Origin: Theodoxus fluviatilis
Lineage: Eukaryota; Mollusca; Gastropoda; Cycloneritida; Neritidae
Direction of reading: 5' to 3'
NCBI GenBank assembly: GCA_034096865.1
Contig: JAWQFJ010002866.1
Coordinates: 43,405 to 107,404 of the forward strand
Length of the DNA: 64,000 nucleotides
Shown: positions 20,485 to 31,734 of the stretch, in pieces
Layout: the number at the start of each line of letters is the position of its first letter
Position numbering within the stretch: position 1 is the stretch's first letter
The notes under the pieces: generated by a model
What the model was told of the DNA's origin: nothing
The model's input: the letters and a program-made list of their open reading frames with translations, nothing else
Databases searched by the model: none
Program-made: the position numbers and the translations under genes

Positions 20485-21672
20485 AATCCGAGATGCATTC
20501 AGACGATTTTGAAACATTTTCAAAATGGCGTCTTCGATCCCGCACTGACCATCGATGCGTAAATTAACCCTGAAACATCATTTTGGGACTGGAACGGGCT
20601 TTATTTGCCCCCAAGCGCTCTGTATGCGCGAGTAATGGCAAGTAAGGATGACACAGTAGTGGACTTTATTCATGCAGAATACATTTAAACGTGCTTAAAC
20701 GATGTCTGTGGCAAAGAAAACACTTTCTTCGCGTCTATCAACACAACATGGGGCGTAGAAGATTTACCTCCCCTTTCACAAGTGAAGCGCTGCACTACAT
20801 CTTTAAGGCCTTCGCACAAGAGGCAACTCCACTCGGGCAACTCGATTGCTTGTCATACATTGCTTCGTGTGCGATGTCGGTTGAAAGCAACTGGCATTCC
20901 AAGCAACTTTCCACGCCACTAGCAACTGAGTTGCTCGTCTTTAAACCTGTTCTAGTTTTGGGGGCAGTGGCGTGCCACTCTCTGTGAATCCACCAATCAC
21001 CGGGCGACTTTAGAGCCTCGTTCTCGCGTTCTCGTGTACGTTCTGGCGACTAGTTGCAAAATTTAGTGTTGTCTGATACCACGAATACTATACATTTAAA
21101 TTGCATCTGTGTTATGAAAATACTGTTCAGATTAAATTGATTAATTAATTGAAGCCCAACCAGCTGCAACAATTCCTGAAAATGTCCATGGCTCATTCGA
21201 AGGAAAGTTCTTGTTGCCTTGAGACTCGTTGGGGAGCTCTTGTAGCAGACACGAGTAGGCACCATGCCTTGGTCGTTTTGTCAACCATTCACGAGACCAA
21301 CACGATCTTTTTCTCTAATTACTTTGCTCGGCAACTATACGTATTGCAGCAGCAGCAGCTGCAACATCATCATTAGATGACGAAGTACTGTCGCCATCGT
21401 CACTTGAAGTTTCAGTCATGCTAGGGCAAGCCTTCGGGGGAGAGATGCAGAGCGTCTTGAGTGCAAGCGCGGGAATTAATACGCTTCCATAAATAGAACG
21501 TGGCGAGAGGTGAAAGGTCACAGTGGAAGCTTGTGCGAGCTCAGTCTCCAGCATTGCCTGCCACGATGGCAAGCAACCGGCCGCAAGCAACGTGGCAAGA
21601 GACGAGAGGCAAAGAGCGCTCAATTGCCAACATGAATCGCTCATGCAGCGCGTTGTACTTCTGAACAAGCCT
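20485..21672. mobile_element. TIR element copy B, inverted and longer
   Basis: 20485-20794 is the reverse complement of the inside of copy A (about 20045-20365). The other end of the family reappears inverted at 21600-21672, ending GAACAAGCC. The intervening 20795-21600 is absent from copies A and C, so B may be closer to the full-length parent. I could not recognise a transposase in it. The minus-strand frame at 21315-21680 has an S/D- and A-rich end and no known domain. Confidence 0.65.
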
Positions 21673-21689
21673 CCGAACAAGCCTACGGT

Positions 21690-21805
21690 GATGCAAAGCG
21701 CTGCTCAGCGCTGAGTGAATCACGCCCCAAAATTGCAGTTCAGGAGTGAATCACATGCAGCGCTGAGCAGCGCTTCGCAGCGCTGCGCCTCCTGAACAAG
21801 CCTCT
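21690..21805. repeat. Loose terminal cassette of the GGCTTGTTCAGGAG family
   Basis: The roughly 115-bp terminal cassette (GCGCTGCTCAGCGCTGAGTG to CCTCCTGAACAAGCC) occurs here between copies B and C. It is the same cassette that ends copy A (20367-20482) and, shortened, copy C. Confidence 0.75.
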
Positions 21806-21813
21806 AGATTTAC

Positions 21814-22293
21814 GGCTTGTTCAGGAGTACAAAGCGCTGCATGAGCGCTTCATGTTGGCAATTGAGCGCTCTTTGTCTCTTCGTGAACACCTACATATTT
21901 AGTGCAGCGCTTCACTTGTGAAAGGGGAGGTGAATCTTCTGCGCCCCATGTTGTGTTGCTAAACGCTAAGAAAGTGTTTTCTTTGCCACAGACATCGTTT
22001 ATGCACGTTTAAATGTATTCTGCATGAATAAAGTCCACTACTGTGTCATCCTTACTTGCCATTACTCGCGCATACAGAGCGCTTGGGGGCAAATAAAGCC
22101 CGTTCCAGTCCCAAAATGATGTTTCAGGGTTAATTTACGCATCGACGGTCAGTGCGGGGTCGAAGACGCCATTTTGAACATCGTGTGAATCACCTCGGAT
22201 CTGTAGATGCACAGCGCTGCTCAGCGCTGAGTGAATCACGCCCCCAAATTGCTGTTCAGGAGTGAAACACGTGCAGCGCCTCCTGAACAAGCC
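21814..22293. mobile_element. TIR element copy C
   Basis: 480 bp with the same ends and orientation as copy A, about 90% similar by eye and with its terminal cassette shortened. It also lacks the 800-bp core of copy B. Confidence 0.8.
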
Positions 22294-22365
22294 TCTGGAC
22301 TAACGCACGCTCTGCATCTGGAATATGGAGCCCACCAGGATTAGTTTCATTGTGGGCTCAACGTA

Positions 22366-22480
22366 TGATGGATGGATGGATAGTGTTTTACGGCCTATCA
22401 GTCTTTGTAGGCTATGTAAGGCCATTAAGCACGACAATCACTAGAACAGTTTACACGCAAAATCCAGTCACGGTGTCCGG
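22366..22480. repeat. SINE-like repeat with tetranucleotide tail (copy 1)
   Basis: (GGAT)n is followed by TTTACGGCCTATCAGTCTTTGTAGG and TATGTAAGGCCATTAAGC. The same segment with GAAT tails occurs at 43927-44110 and 59068-59215. Short, non-coding and tail-linked, so SINE or LINE 3' end. Confidence 0.6.
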
Positions 22481-22559
22481 AGTTATTCGCCTCTTACAAG
22501 ACGCTGTGGGTCAATTCTTACCCCGAACTCACAGGGGGACTCAGCGTATGGTCTACTCC

Positions 22560-23275
22560 CCACACCTGTCAATCTGAAGAGGTGGCACTGGCGTCCTCCT
22601 CAGCATGTGCAGAGTGTGGCGGTACCAGCACCCTTGAGCACATACTTGCCGGTTGTCCCAAGGGCCTCCAGAAAATCACCTGGCGCCACAATCAAGTCCT
22701 TCAGATGCTCGTGGAAACAACGAGAAGGCACTGTGAGGAAGCGAACAGAAGAAAGGTGGAACCACACCCTCCCCCAGCATTCGTCAGAGAGGGCGAGAGA
22801 GGTCGCAGACTACTAGAGAGGGGCCAGACAGACCCAAGGATACTCCTTAAGCCAGGAGGAGGGTGAAACATCATTGCAGACCTGAAGGAACGGCCCCGAC
22901 CCCCCAAACTGAGTATCCTCCGCAGCATCCTCCAAGCAGAGCAGCGCCCAGACATCATCATCTGGTCGGAGGACTACAAGGCCATCTTCCTGGTCGAATT
23001 GACAGTTCCCTGGGAGAGCAACATTGCCTGGGCGCATGAGAGGAAGCTGGCCAGATATGCAGAATTGGAGGACCACTGCCAGCGAAGAGAGTGGGGGTGT
23101 AGAACGCTTCCAGTGGAGGTCGGATGCAGAGGGTTTGTTGCAGGGTCCGTCGTCCGCTTCCTCAGAAGACTGGGTGCAGGGTCACAGGAGATCGGTAGGG
23201 TCACAGGAGAGCTGCAGAGGGTGGCTGAGTCCCTATGGATCTGGCAGACATGGTCAAAGTGTCCAAATTGAGACC
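22560..23275 (+). pseudogene. LINE C-terminal relic: zinc knuckle and PD-(D/E)XK-like domain
   Basis: One frame reads CAECGGTSTLEHILAGCPKGL (a CCHC-type knuckle), then ITWRHNQVL. After an in-frame TGA at 22864-22866 it continues NIIADLKERPRPP, RPDIIIWSEDYK and VELTVPWE, then CRTLPVEVGCRGFVAGS. This order is typical of the C-terminus of a retroelement family in invertebrates. The RPD...E pattern suggests a restriction-like nuclease; that assignment is inference. The upstream reverse transcriptase is not present. Confidence 0.65.
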
Positions 23276-24034
23276 CGGTTACCGCCCGGTGGCCAGATTG
23301 GCTGCTTGGGGCGGCCCCTGGCTGAGCTACTGGAGCAGGCCCCGAAAGCTCCACTGCCAGAGGTTCCAGCTGAAGAGGGAGGCATTGAGCGGCTTCAGCC
23401 GTATGTCGTTCTTAGATAAGCCTGATTGAGGGGTCTATAAATTTGTAGTTTTCAAGTACATATACTGGCATAATGAGGTGTAGCCTTTAATTCAGGCGAA
23501 AAAGCCTTTGTTCTGTGTAGCAATAATCAAACTTGAGACTCTATTTAGGATAATCTTTTCTTTCCAGCGACCCTGCTGTAGCATGTAGTATGTAGAATCT
23601 CCTTACTCTTTTTTGGTGATACAGAGATGCTGAATCATGCAAATTATACTTGTAATGAGCAGAATGCAGAACAAAACAGAATTGTACTTGTATATGGGGA
23701 AAGCATTGGAGCAAATTAATTTGTAGGCAGATCTGGGGAATGTGACACATGTAGTTTTGAACTGAAGAGAAGACAAAACACTCTGAAACTTGCACAAATG
23801 TTGACTGAGCATCAACATGACTCATACGCCTCAATACGAATTGTTTAAATCTAAGACTGTGATCAGCAATATCTAATTTATTGAGGTCTTTTAACTATCC
23901 ACTGGGTTCATGGGAGCATCACAATGACTAGAATCAAGTTACACAGTTATCCAGAGGCCATCCAGCATTATCATCATGGGAAGTTTACAAGTAGAACCCA
24001 AGCAGTCTATAGTAAAACCAAGCTTTAGTTCTGA

Positions 24035-24090
<56 letters not shown>

Positions 24091-24147
24091 AATGATGATA
24101 TGATAGTAGTGTAGAGTTGTATAGCGCCATCCCCCCAAAATCACTAC
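23276..24147. other. No gene recognised; GAT microsatellite
   Basis: AT-rich sequence with a (GAT)n microsatellite at about 24037-24092. Nothing else supported. Confidence 0.6.
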
Positions 24148-24307
24148 TAGACTGGAGACAAATGCCAGTGCATATGGCATGAAAGTCTGCACAGAGAAAA
24201 AGTATTATCCTTGTGAACAAGCAACTCACAGCACCTACAAGTATTGCTATGAGCCGCGAAACACTGGAAGAGGTAGAGACATTTGTATACCTCGGTGCCA
24301 TCATTAA

Positions 24308-26663
24308 GGCCAGGTTCAACCTCTAAAAACATCATTTTTCATAAAAATTACTCAAAATGAGTTTTTTCTATAAAACTGATCTCTACCCATTTAACTACAT
24401 ATAATCCAAAGATCAAAGCTCAAACTTGACCGAAAAAGCGTTTTTAAATACAATCTTTTCACTGGGGGTAACAAAAAATAAACCTAATTAAATATGCATA
24501 CATTTAAAAATCCATATCTCGCGATCTACTGCTCGGATTTCAATAATTTTTTCACCAAATTTCGCCAAATCTGTTGCTAGTTTTGCCAATTCCAACAAGT
24601 AAAGTTGTACGAGAGCTTCAATTTCATTGGTTCGCTTAACTATAGGCTTTAGGGAGAAAGGGTCGTTTCAGCCAATCACAGCGAGGCTAACAGCCTACTC
24701 TCCTTGTGGCCTTCTTCCGCGTGCACATCGCCGCCTGAAACTTCGAAAGAAGAAAAATTCCTTGTTGGTGCTCTTCAAAGGGCCTGATTGCTGTGTTCCA
24801 CCCCAAAAACTCTGCAGAGTGGTAAGTATTACTCTCAGTAGACCAAATGATCGTTTCTTTCGTTCATTCTTGAGAGAGAGGCACTCTGTTTACATCGATC
24901 GAGCATCGCTCGCGCTGATCTAAATCAAGCGAGTTCAAAAACTTCACCGAAACGCATGTGATCAACACGTTTTTAACCTTTTTATTGATTTTGATTTTGT
25001 ACTGTAATGTGTCTTAGTATCAGTTGTTTACTTTGTTCGTGAAATCAAGTTTGTTGAGGTTTTATTTCGAGAGAAGAAGAAGCACATCAGGCATCCACAA
25101 CAGGAACTAAGGAAGTAATACACTGAGTTGACCACCTCAGAACCTCAGCTTATAAACTAATGCAGTCTACAATAGCATCCGTCTTATGGATACATGTGTT
25201 TTTTTCCCAGATGAAGAAATGAGTTCTACAGAGCCGTTAGGAGGTCCGCCACCAGCGAAAAAGAAGAAGCAGTACTATCGCCGAAAGAGAAAATTTTACG
25301 GAAACCAGCACACGAGAAGCAAGGAGGATCCAGACCCTCCTCAGGATGTACGACAGACTGCCTCTTCTCAGAAACTCAGTGCTGCAGCTGCCTCTACATC
25401 CAAGACTGCAACAGATGACTTGACTGGATACAGAGTGATTGACATTGCTATTCTTTGTGACTTTGTGAAGTCATTTCCTTGCAAAGACTGTGGAAGCAAT
25501 GACTGCAGTGTGCCAGAAACAAGGCATGGTCTTTCTCTCACTCTCAAATTCACTTGCAACTCTTGCACAGCTGATTTTGAGTTGAAGAATAGCAAGAGGG
25601 ACAACCTCAACACAAAGCCAATGCCAATGTTCTCCCAGAGTTTGTAAGAAGAATCATTGAGCCAATCTTTGATAAACTGAGTAGTTCTGCATTGCTCTCA
25701 AAGTGTGCCCATGGGGGTACTCAGAACCCCAATGAAAGCTTCCACAGCTTGATCTGGGCAAGGTGTCCAAAACAAAAATTTGTTGGGAGAAATAGACTTG
25801 AAATAGCTGTGAATGATGCTGCAATAGTCTACAATGAGAGAGAATGTGGAAGGCTGAAAGTGTTCAACATGCTGGGGCTAGCTGTTGGCAGATACATGGA
25901 AGAGGGGTTCAGATCTCTGGATTTGGGAAGGGTGAGGGCTTCGATTGTTCTCAGTATACCAAAAGCAAAGGCAAAGAGGAAGGAAACAAGGGCTGCTGCT
26001 GCTGCTGGGGGGGCAGGAGATGAGTCCTACAGATATGGAGGTGGTGACTGAGTATTTGTCAGGTATTCTCTCTGAATTCAATTCATCCAGCTGATGAGGG
26101 AAGTTCAGTCCATGTACATCCTTTCTTTAAATGCGTTTTTCTCAATTTGCAATTTTTCCGTGTGATTGCTGTCTTATTTTAAAGATTGCAAGGCCAGTTT
26201 TGCTTCAATTGCCTGCAAACTTTGCACAGAGGTGTAACATACATTCAAAAATAACATGAACCAAACTTATTGTGTGAAACATTTTTGCTTTTTGTTTTTT
26301 AAAGGTAAAAAGGTGAAATTTTGCTCTCTTGTGGCGTCAAATTGCATGACTGAATTTGTAAAATGCACAACTGTCTCAAAAAATGATCTATGTCTGATAT
26401 CAGTGGTTTATCATCATTTTCAATGTATTATGCACTTGTAAATAAAATTTCATGTGAAAATGTACCAAACTTCTTGAGTTATCCTTAAAATTAGAATGTA
26501 TCTATTTTTAGATTTTGGCGGCCATATTGGTCACATGACCCAACCAAATTGTGTAAAAATCATTATATGGACCCCATACCACACATACTTCTGGTATATT
26601 TAGTTATCAGCTGAATGATAAATGCTATAATGCAAAAGTTCATTTCAAAGGTTGAACCTCCCC
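24308..26663 (+). mobile_element. Kolobok-like DNA transposon with TTAA target duplication, internally deleted
   Basis: TTAA flanks both ends (24304-24307, 26664-26667). The ends are imperfect inverted repeats, GGCCAGGTTCAACCT and AGGTTGAACCTCCCC. Inside is a transposase-like gene with N- and C-terminal parts but no catalytic middle. TTAA targets are used by piggyBac and Kolobok elements; the protein does not look like piggyBac. Length 2356 bp. Confidence 0.75.
25186..26051 (+). pseudogene. Mutator/Kolobok-like transposase remnant
   Basis: The first frame (to 25647) has PPPAKKKKQYYRRKRKFYGN, a basic N-terminus, then YRVIDIAILCDFVKSFPC and two CxxC pairs (CKDCGSNDC, CNSC), as in the N-terminal domain of Mutator-like transposases of animals. 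It then shifts frame near 25620. FVRRIIEPIFDKL and HGGTQNPNESFHSLIWARCP, typical of the family's C-terminus, follow to 26051 with an Ala/Gly-rich tail. Roughly 300 residues expected between the two parts are missing, so the protein cannot be a working transposase. A possible intron precedes 25210 (acceptor TTTTTTTCCCAG). Confidence 0.7.
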
Positions 26664-26850
26664 TTAACAAAGAGGACACAAGCACCCAAGAAACGAAGAT
26701 CCGGCTCGCCACTGCACTTTCCTCTTTATCAAAGTTGGTGAGAGTGCAGAGAAGCCATAACATCAGACTTCACATGAATGCCAAGCTCTATGAGCTCCGC
26801 CGAGATCGAGTCAAACAGAGTTATCTTTTCCTATTTGGAGCATAACAAAC

Positions 26851-27676
26851 GCGCGTCGCTTACAAAATCTGTGAAAGACACGACTGTTTTTGGAGCAGAC
26901 AGTTTGTTGTTTCTACAATGGTGAACGAGTCGAAGCTAACTCGAGTTCCACACAGACCCAGAAAGGCTTCGTGCTGGCCAAATGAATTTTAAGTCGAATG
27001 GAAACTTCCCTCTGAATGACCAGGGCCAGCTGAAGCAGTGACGAATGTTTCATTTACAAAAAGTGAAATTACTCTCTTCGAGTGCGTCAAGAAATTGGAT
27101 TGTTTAGATTTGCCATTTCCACTCGACCATTGTTTTAGTGTTCTGGTGGAACTGGTACTGTAGAAACATTTTGTGCGATAAGTCGTAAGGTGAATAAGTG
27201 ACGAATTGTGAATAATCACTTTGTCTGTATACTATAAGCTTTGCATTACGAAAGAACACCTGATTTGTGGGTGAAATAAAGTTTTGATACCCGCATATGT
27301 CGTTGTGATCTTTTGCTCGACTGCTCATTTCCATGATCTTCTCAAATATAGTTAATTGATAATATGCAATTAGTCATTATGATGATCGACATAAATAACT
27401 AAACATAAAAAAGATTTTAATATTCAGAAGATCTATACAAGAATATGAATTTATGATGTTGGGCACACCTGCAAAGACTGCAAGGTCTGCAAAGACCCCA
27501 GTTCAACTGATTTGCTTGTTATCAATTTGGTAAGTCATATTCTTTCTTCAATTCTAGTACGAGGTTCTGGAAGGCAAAGTAGTTTTGCTACATCTCAACT
27601 ACGCCTGGTAGCATCACAGATCTATTCCAATTCATCCAGACGCATTCAGCAAAGACCTATACATAATACACATATA
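26851..27676. other. No gene recognised
   Basis: Unique, moderately AT-rich sequence with short open frames only. Confidence 0.4.
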
Positions 27677-27685
27677 GGATCTTTG

Positions 27686-28300
27686 GGGAGGGGCCGCTAT
27701 TGCAGAGGGCCGCTATTGCGGGATTTGTTTTTGGTCAAGAGTTCTTAAGGCCATTTCGATTCTTTTGTCATCAAACGCCTAAAAACCATAAAATTTGTGT
27801 TACTTAAAAAAAAAACTTAGGAACATTTTCGTTTTTTTTTCTATTGCGGGGGGCCGCTATTGCGGGATTTTTTGGGGGTCAAAAGTTCTTAAGGCCATTT
27901 TGATTCTTTTGTCCTAAAACACCTAAAAAAATGTTTGTTACTAACGGGTGAAGCTTTATATTCTAACTCCATCCCACGTTTGACTCTCAACGGGTGGACC
28001 ACACGCTGATGTTGGACACAAACGTGACAAAAAGTAACGCGTCCGGGTTTAGGTGAAACGCCCCGGACAGGCTAAGTCAGTCAGGCGGGGTGGCGGGTGC
28101 GGCCTAGGCTGAGCGCTATCGGTAAAACCCGATCAAGACATTTTGGGAAAATTTTTCTAAAAAAAAGTAACAAAAAATTTATGTTTTTTTAGGTCTTTTA
28201 AGATAAAAGAATCAAAATGGCCCTAAGAACTTTTGACCCAAAAAATCCCGCAATAGCGGCCCCCCGCAATAGCGGCCCTCCGCAATAGAGAGCCGACCCC
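27686..28300. mobile_element. MITE with repeated GGGCCGCTATTGC termini and 9-bp duplication
   Basis: GGATCTTTG flanks both sides (27677-27685, 28301-28309). Long inverted ends of about 150-250 bp carry two to three direct copies of GGGGCCGCTATTGC and GTTCTTAAGGCCATTTTGATTC. A GC-richer core (27960-28140) is unique. No ORF. A 9-bp duplication is typical of Mutator-like elements, 8 bp of hAT; assignment is open. Confidence 0.85.
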
Positions 28301-28346
28301 GGATCTTTGCTATCACTATCGGTGCAGTTCGAGCAGTCTGTCAAGT

Positions 28347-31155
28347 CAGTTCAGTTCAGTTCAGTTTCTTAACCCTGAGATGGGCTGTTGAGGCACCACT
28401 GATGACTTTCGGACAATCTTCCTCCATTGATCTATATCCTCTGTGGCTCTCTGTGAGTCAGCAAAGGTCAAGCCTGTCCACTCTTTGATGTTGTCTTCCC
28501 ACCTCTTTCTCTGCCTGCCTCTCCTTCTCCCACCTGGTACGGTACCTTGCAGGATGGTCTTGGCCAGCCCACTGCCTCTTGACACGTGACTGTACTACTT
28601 CAGCTTTCTGCTTTTCACGATTGACAGCAGGTCTTCGTACTGTCCAATTGCTCTCCTGATCCTGTTACTGACTTCCTCATTCGTGACATGGTCTTTATAT
28701 GAGATGTTCAGAATCTTGCGGTAGCATCTCATTTCCAGGGCTTGTATCCGTCTCTGCAGTTCAGATGTGAGTGTCCAGGACTCGCATGCATACAAGAATA
28801 CGGAGATGGCCAGCGTGCGCATGAGCCTGATCTTCGACGCGAGAGTGATATTTCTGTCACGCCATATTGGCTTCAACTTTGCCATTGCTGCTGTTGTTTG
28901 TGCTATCCTGGACAGTATCTCTGCTTTGGAACCTTCATCAGTCACAATAGATCCCAGGTATTTGAAGTTGTTCACAGCTTCCAGTTTTTGGCCCTTCACT
29001 TTGATTTCCATTTTGAAGCCCCGAGGATTGTTCGTCATCACCTTGGTCTTCTCGGCGCTGATCTCCATGCCATATGCCTGTGAGGTCTTGTCCAGGTGCT
29101 CGGCAAGACTAGTCAGCTCCTCTTCACTTCCTGCTAATCCATCAATGTCATCAGCAAAACGTAAGTTTGATCTTTCTGCCACAGATGCTAATTGATCCTT
29201 CGTGGTCTGCTAGGGCGTCAGTCATTATCCTTTCGAGGAAGAGGTTGAAGAGTGTGGGGGAGAGTAGACAGCCCTGTCTGACTCCGACCGTTGTCCTGAA
29301 CCATTCGCCTGTGGTACCATTGAACAGGACTGCGCTGGTCGCTCTGTCATAGAGATGTTCGACGACTTTGATGATCTTGGAGCTGATGTTGTAGCTTCTC
29401 ATTGTGGCCCACAGCGCAGCATGCCAGACTCTGTCAAATGCTTTCTTAAAGTCTATAAAGACATGGTACAGATCTTGTTGGTGTTGTAGATGTTTCTCAC
29501 ACAGGACTCTCAGATTGAAGATCTGTTCGGTTTTGCTCCTACCTGGTCTGAAACTTGCCTGCTCTTCAGCAATGAATTTCTTTGCCTGAGGTTTTAATCT
29601 GTTCAGCAATACTTTCAGCATGGCCTTGCTGGAATGGCTGATGAGGCTGATTGTGCGGTAGTTCTGGCACATTTGCAGATTTCCTTTCTTGGGCAATGTA
29701 ATCACTAAGGACTGTGTCCACGGGGTTGGCCAAACTCCCGTCTGCCAGATCTTATTGCAGATCTTTGTGAGTGCATCGATCATTGCGTCGCCTCCTGCCT
29801 GGATGAGTTCCCCTGGAATGTTGTCAACCCCAGCTGACTTCCCTTTCTTGAGGGACTTAACCGCTGTCTCCATCTCTTCTCGAAGAATTGAGTAGTTGTC
29901 TTCCTTGGTAGTCTGAGGACAGTTCAGTACTTTATGATCTTCTTTGGTGTCATAGTTGTACAGCTCAGAGCAGTACTCAGTCCAGCGTTTCATGATTTCG
30001 CGTTCTTCTGTGAGACAAATACCGCTCTTGTCTTGTATGGTGTTGACCCGCCCTTGTTTGGTCGCTGTAAGGTCTTTGACTATCTGGTATGCTTTCTTGG
30101 TGTTATTCTTCTGGAGGTTCTCCTCAACTGCATCACATTGCTGTTTGATCCACTCCTCCTTGGCACTCTTCATGGCCTTCTAGACCCTGTTGTTGGCCTC
30201 TCTGTACTTACTTGCTCCATCTGCTGTACCCTTATTTTTCTTCAGTTCCCTTCTCTCATCGCACATGTTCAAAATGTGTGCAGTGACCCATTGTTTCTTT
30301 GTTGGGTGGTGTTTTCCTAATAACTGCCCGGTTGTCTCTATCACTGCCTCATTGAAGATGTTGGTCACTGTGTCGAGGCCCTCTTCATCACCCAGAACTA
30401 AAAGCGGTGCAAACTTCCCTCCAATCATCGCTTTGAAGGACTTAATTATCAACCCCAGGGTCTTTCAACCTTTCAAGGTCAAATCTAAGCCTGATACCTT
30501 TCTGCTTGCTGATTTTTTTAAGGCTCAGGCGGAAGTTCATCATCAGCAAGTCGTGGTCGCTTCCAATGTCTGCTCCTGGAAAGCTTCGTGTCTTTGCGAT
30601 GTTAATGCTGGACTTGAAGCGCTTCTTTACTAAGATGTAATCAATTTGACTGTGGTGCTGTCCATTTGGGTGGTGTCTAGTCCACCGTCGGGACGTCTTG
30701 TGCGGGCCAAGAGTGTTTGCCAGTATAAGGTCGTTGTAGCTGGCAAACTCCAGGAGTCTCAGGCCTCTGTCGTTGGTATCTGTGTTGCTGTACTGTCCAC
30801 AAACGTCATGCCGATCGTTCTTTGCGTAGCTTCCCACTTTGGCATTCCAGTCTTCCTGCACGACCAGGATGTCTTTTTTGGGTGCTTGATCCAGCACCTC
30901 TTGCAGCTCGTTGTAAAATGCCTCTATTTCCTCATATGAGTAATCTGTGGTTGGAGCGTACACCTGCACGATGGTGATGTTGAATGGCTTTGCTCTAAGT
31001 CGAATGGTGATGATTCGACTCGAGACTGGTCGGCAGCCCATAACACAAGATGTTATTCCTCTGTGGACAAGAAATCCTACTTCATGTTCATGTCTGTCGT
31101 TTCTACCGCTGTAAAACAGCTTGTGCTCTTCATGGGTTGACGTTTCCCCAAAGTT
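28347..31155 (-). mobile_element. LINE encoding APE endonuclease and reverse transcriptase, 5'-truncated
   Basis: A 2.8 kb insert flanked by the 11-bp duplication GTCTGTCAAGT (28336-28346, 31156-31166). In minus orientation it reads endonuclease, linker, RT and C-terminal domain, ending in an (ACTGA)n tail. This layout with a short-repeat tail resembles RTE-type LINEs. The N-terminal part of the endonuclease is missing. The long duplication and readable sequence indicate a fairly recent insertion. Confidence 0.9.
28361..31155 (-). pseudogene. Endonuclease-reverse transcriptase ORF, disrupted
   Basis: Frame 1 (31155-30442) carries APE-type motifs: VQVYAPTTDYS, DWNAKVGSYAK, SQIDYILVKKR and GSDHDLLMMNF (the catalytic SDH). 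After a frameshift near 30445 come a linker and, past an in-frame stop at 30180-30182, the RT: KGKSAGVDNIPGELIQAGG, FRPGRSKTEQIFNLR, FIDFKKAFDRVWH, VRQGCLLSPTLFNLF. A second frameshift near 29160-29180 precedes FADDIDGLAG (catalytic FADD) and FKYLGSIVTDEGSK. A stop near 28593 replaces the Trp of KLKWYGHV seen in the 17963 copy. At least two frameshifts and two stops make it inactive. Confidence 0.9.
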
Positions 31156-31166
31156 GTCTGTCAAGT

Positions 31167-31729
31167 ATGGAGTTTTAAAAAAGCATTCATGATTTTCAAA
31201 AATACATTTATAGAAAAAATAACTAGAACAAATGCAAGCACTTACATAAAGGTGTTTTTGCAGGGAATGAGTAAAGCTGATACCAATATCATGTTCTGCA
31301 ATTTAGATTTTTCCCCAAAATAAGGGACAAAACTCCCGCAAACTTAGGCAGTTGCAGGAGTTGCTTCCCCTGATTTTTGAACCCATTGTAACAATTGCAA
31401 TAATGCTAAATTCTTCATCCATTACAAACAAATTAGACCATCCACATGGATGTAACAAATGTGAGATTTGAAAAAGATCTCCAACAATTTCATGCTGAAG
31501 ACACAAAGAAAAGTAGGTTTTTAAAAAATTGGCCCCTATAAATAAACAAATCCCATACATGAAGCATGACGGTGGAACCCTTCTTACAGGTGGTGCACAG
31601 TGCACTGCCTTGACTACTTGAATAAGAGTTGAAGACACTTTGCATAACTGAGAAGTCCTGTGTGTAGCATATGCACGCGTAGGTCTAAACTCCATGTTGT
31701 GCAGTCTTTGATGATTGGATGCAAAGTCC
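31167..31729. other. No gene recognised
   Basis: AT-rich sequence; nothing supported. Confidence 0.4.
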
Positions 31730-31734
31730 AGCCT

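Larger units (their letters stand above)
24148..26850 (+). pseudogene. LINE reverse-transcriptase relic, split by a Kolobok-like insertion
   Basis: The left part (24148-24307) encodes LETNASAYGMKVCTEK and, in another frame, LEEVETFVYLGAII. The right part (26664-26850) continues NKEDTSTQETKIRLATALSSL. The RT motif is contiguous across the insertion when the shared TTAA is counted once. The relic is short, frameshifted and lacks the catalytic core. Confidence 0.75.
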
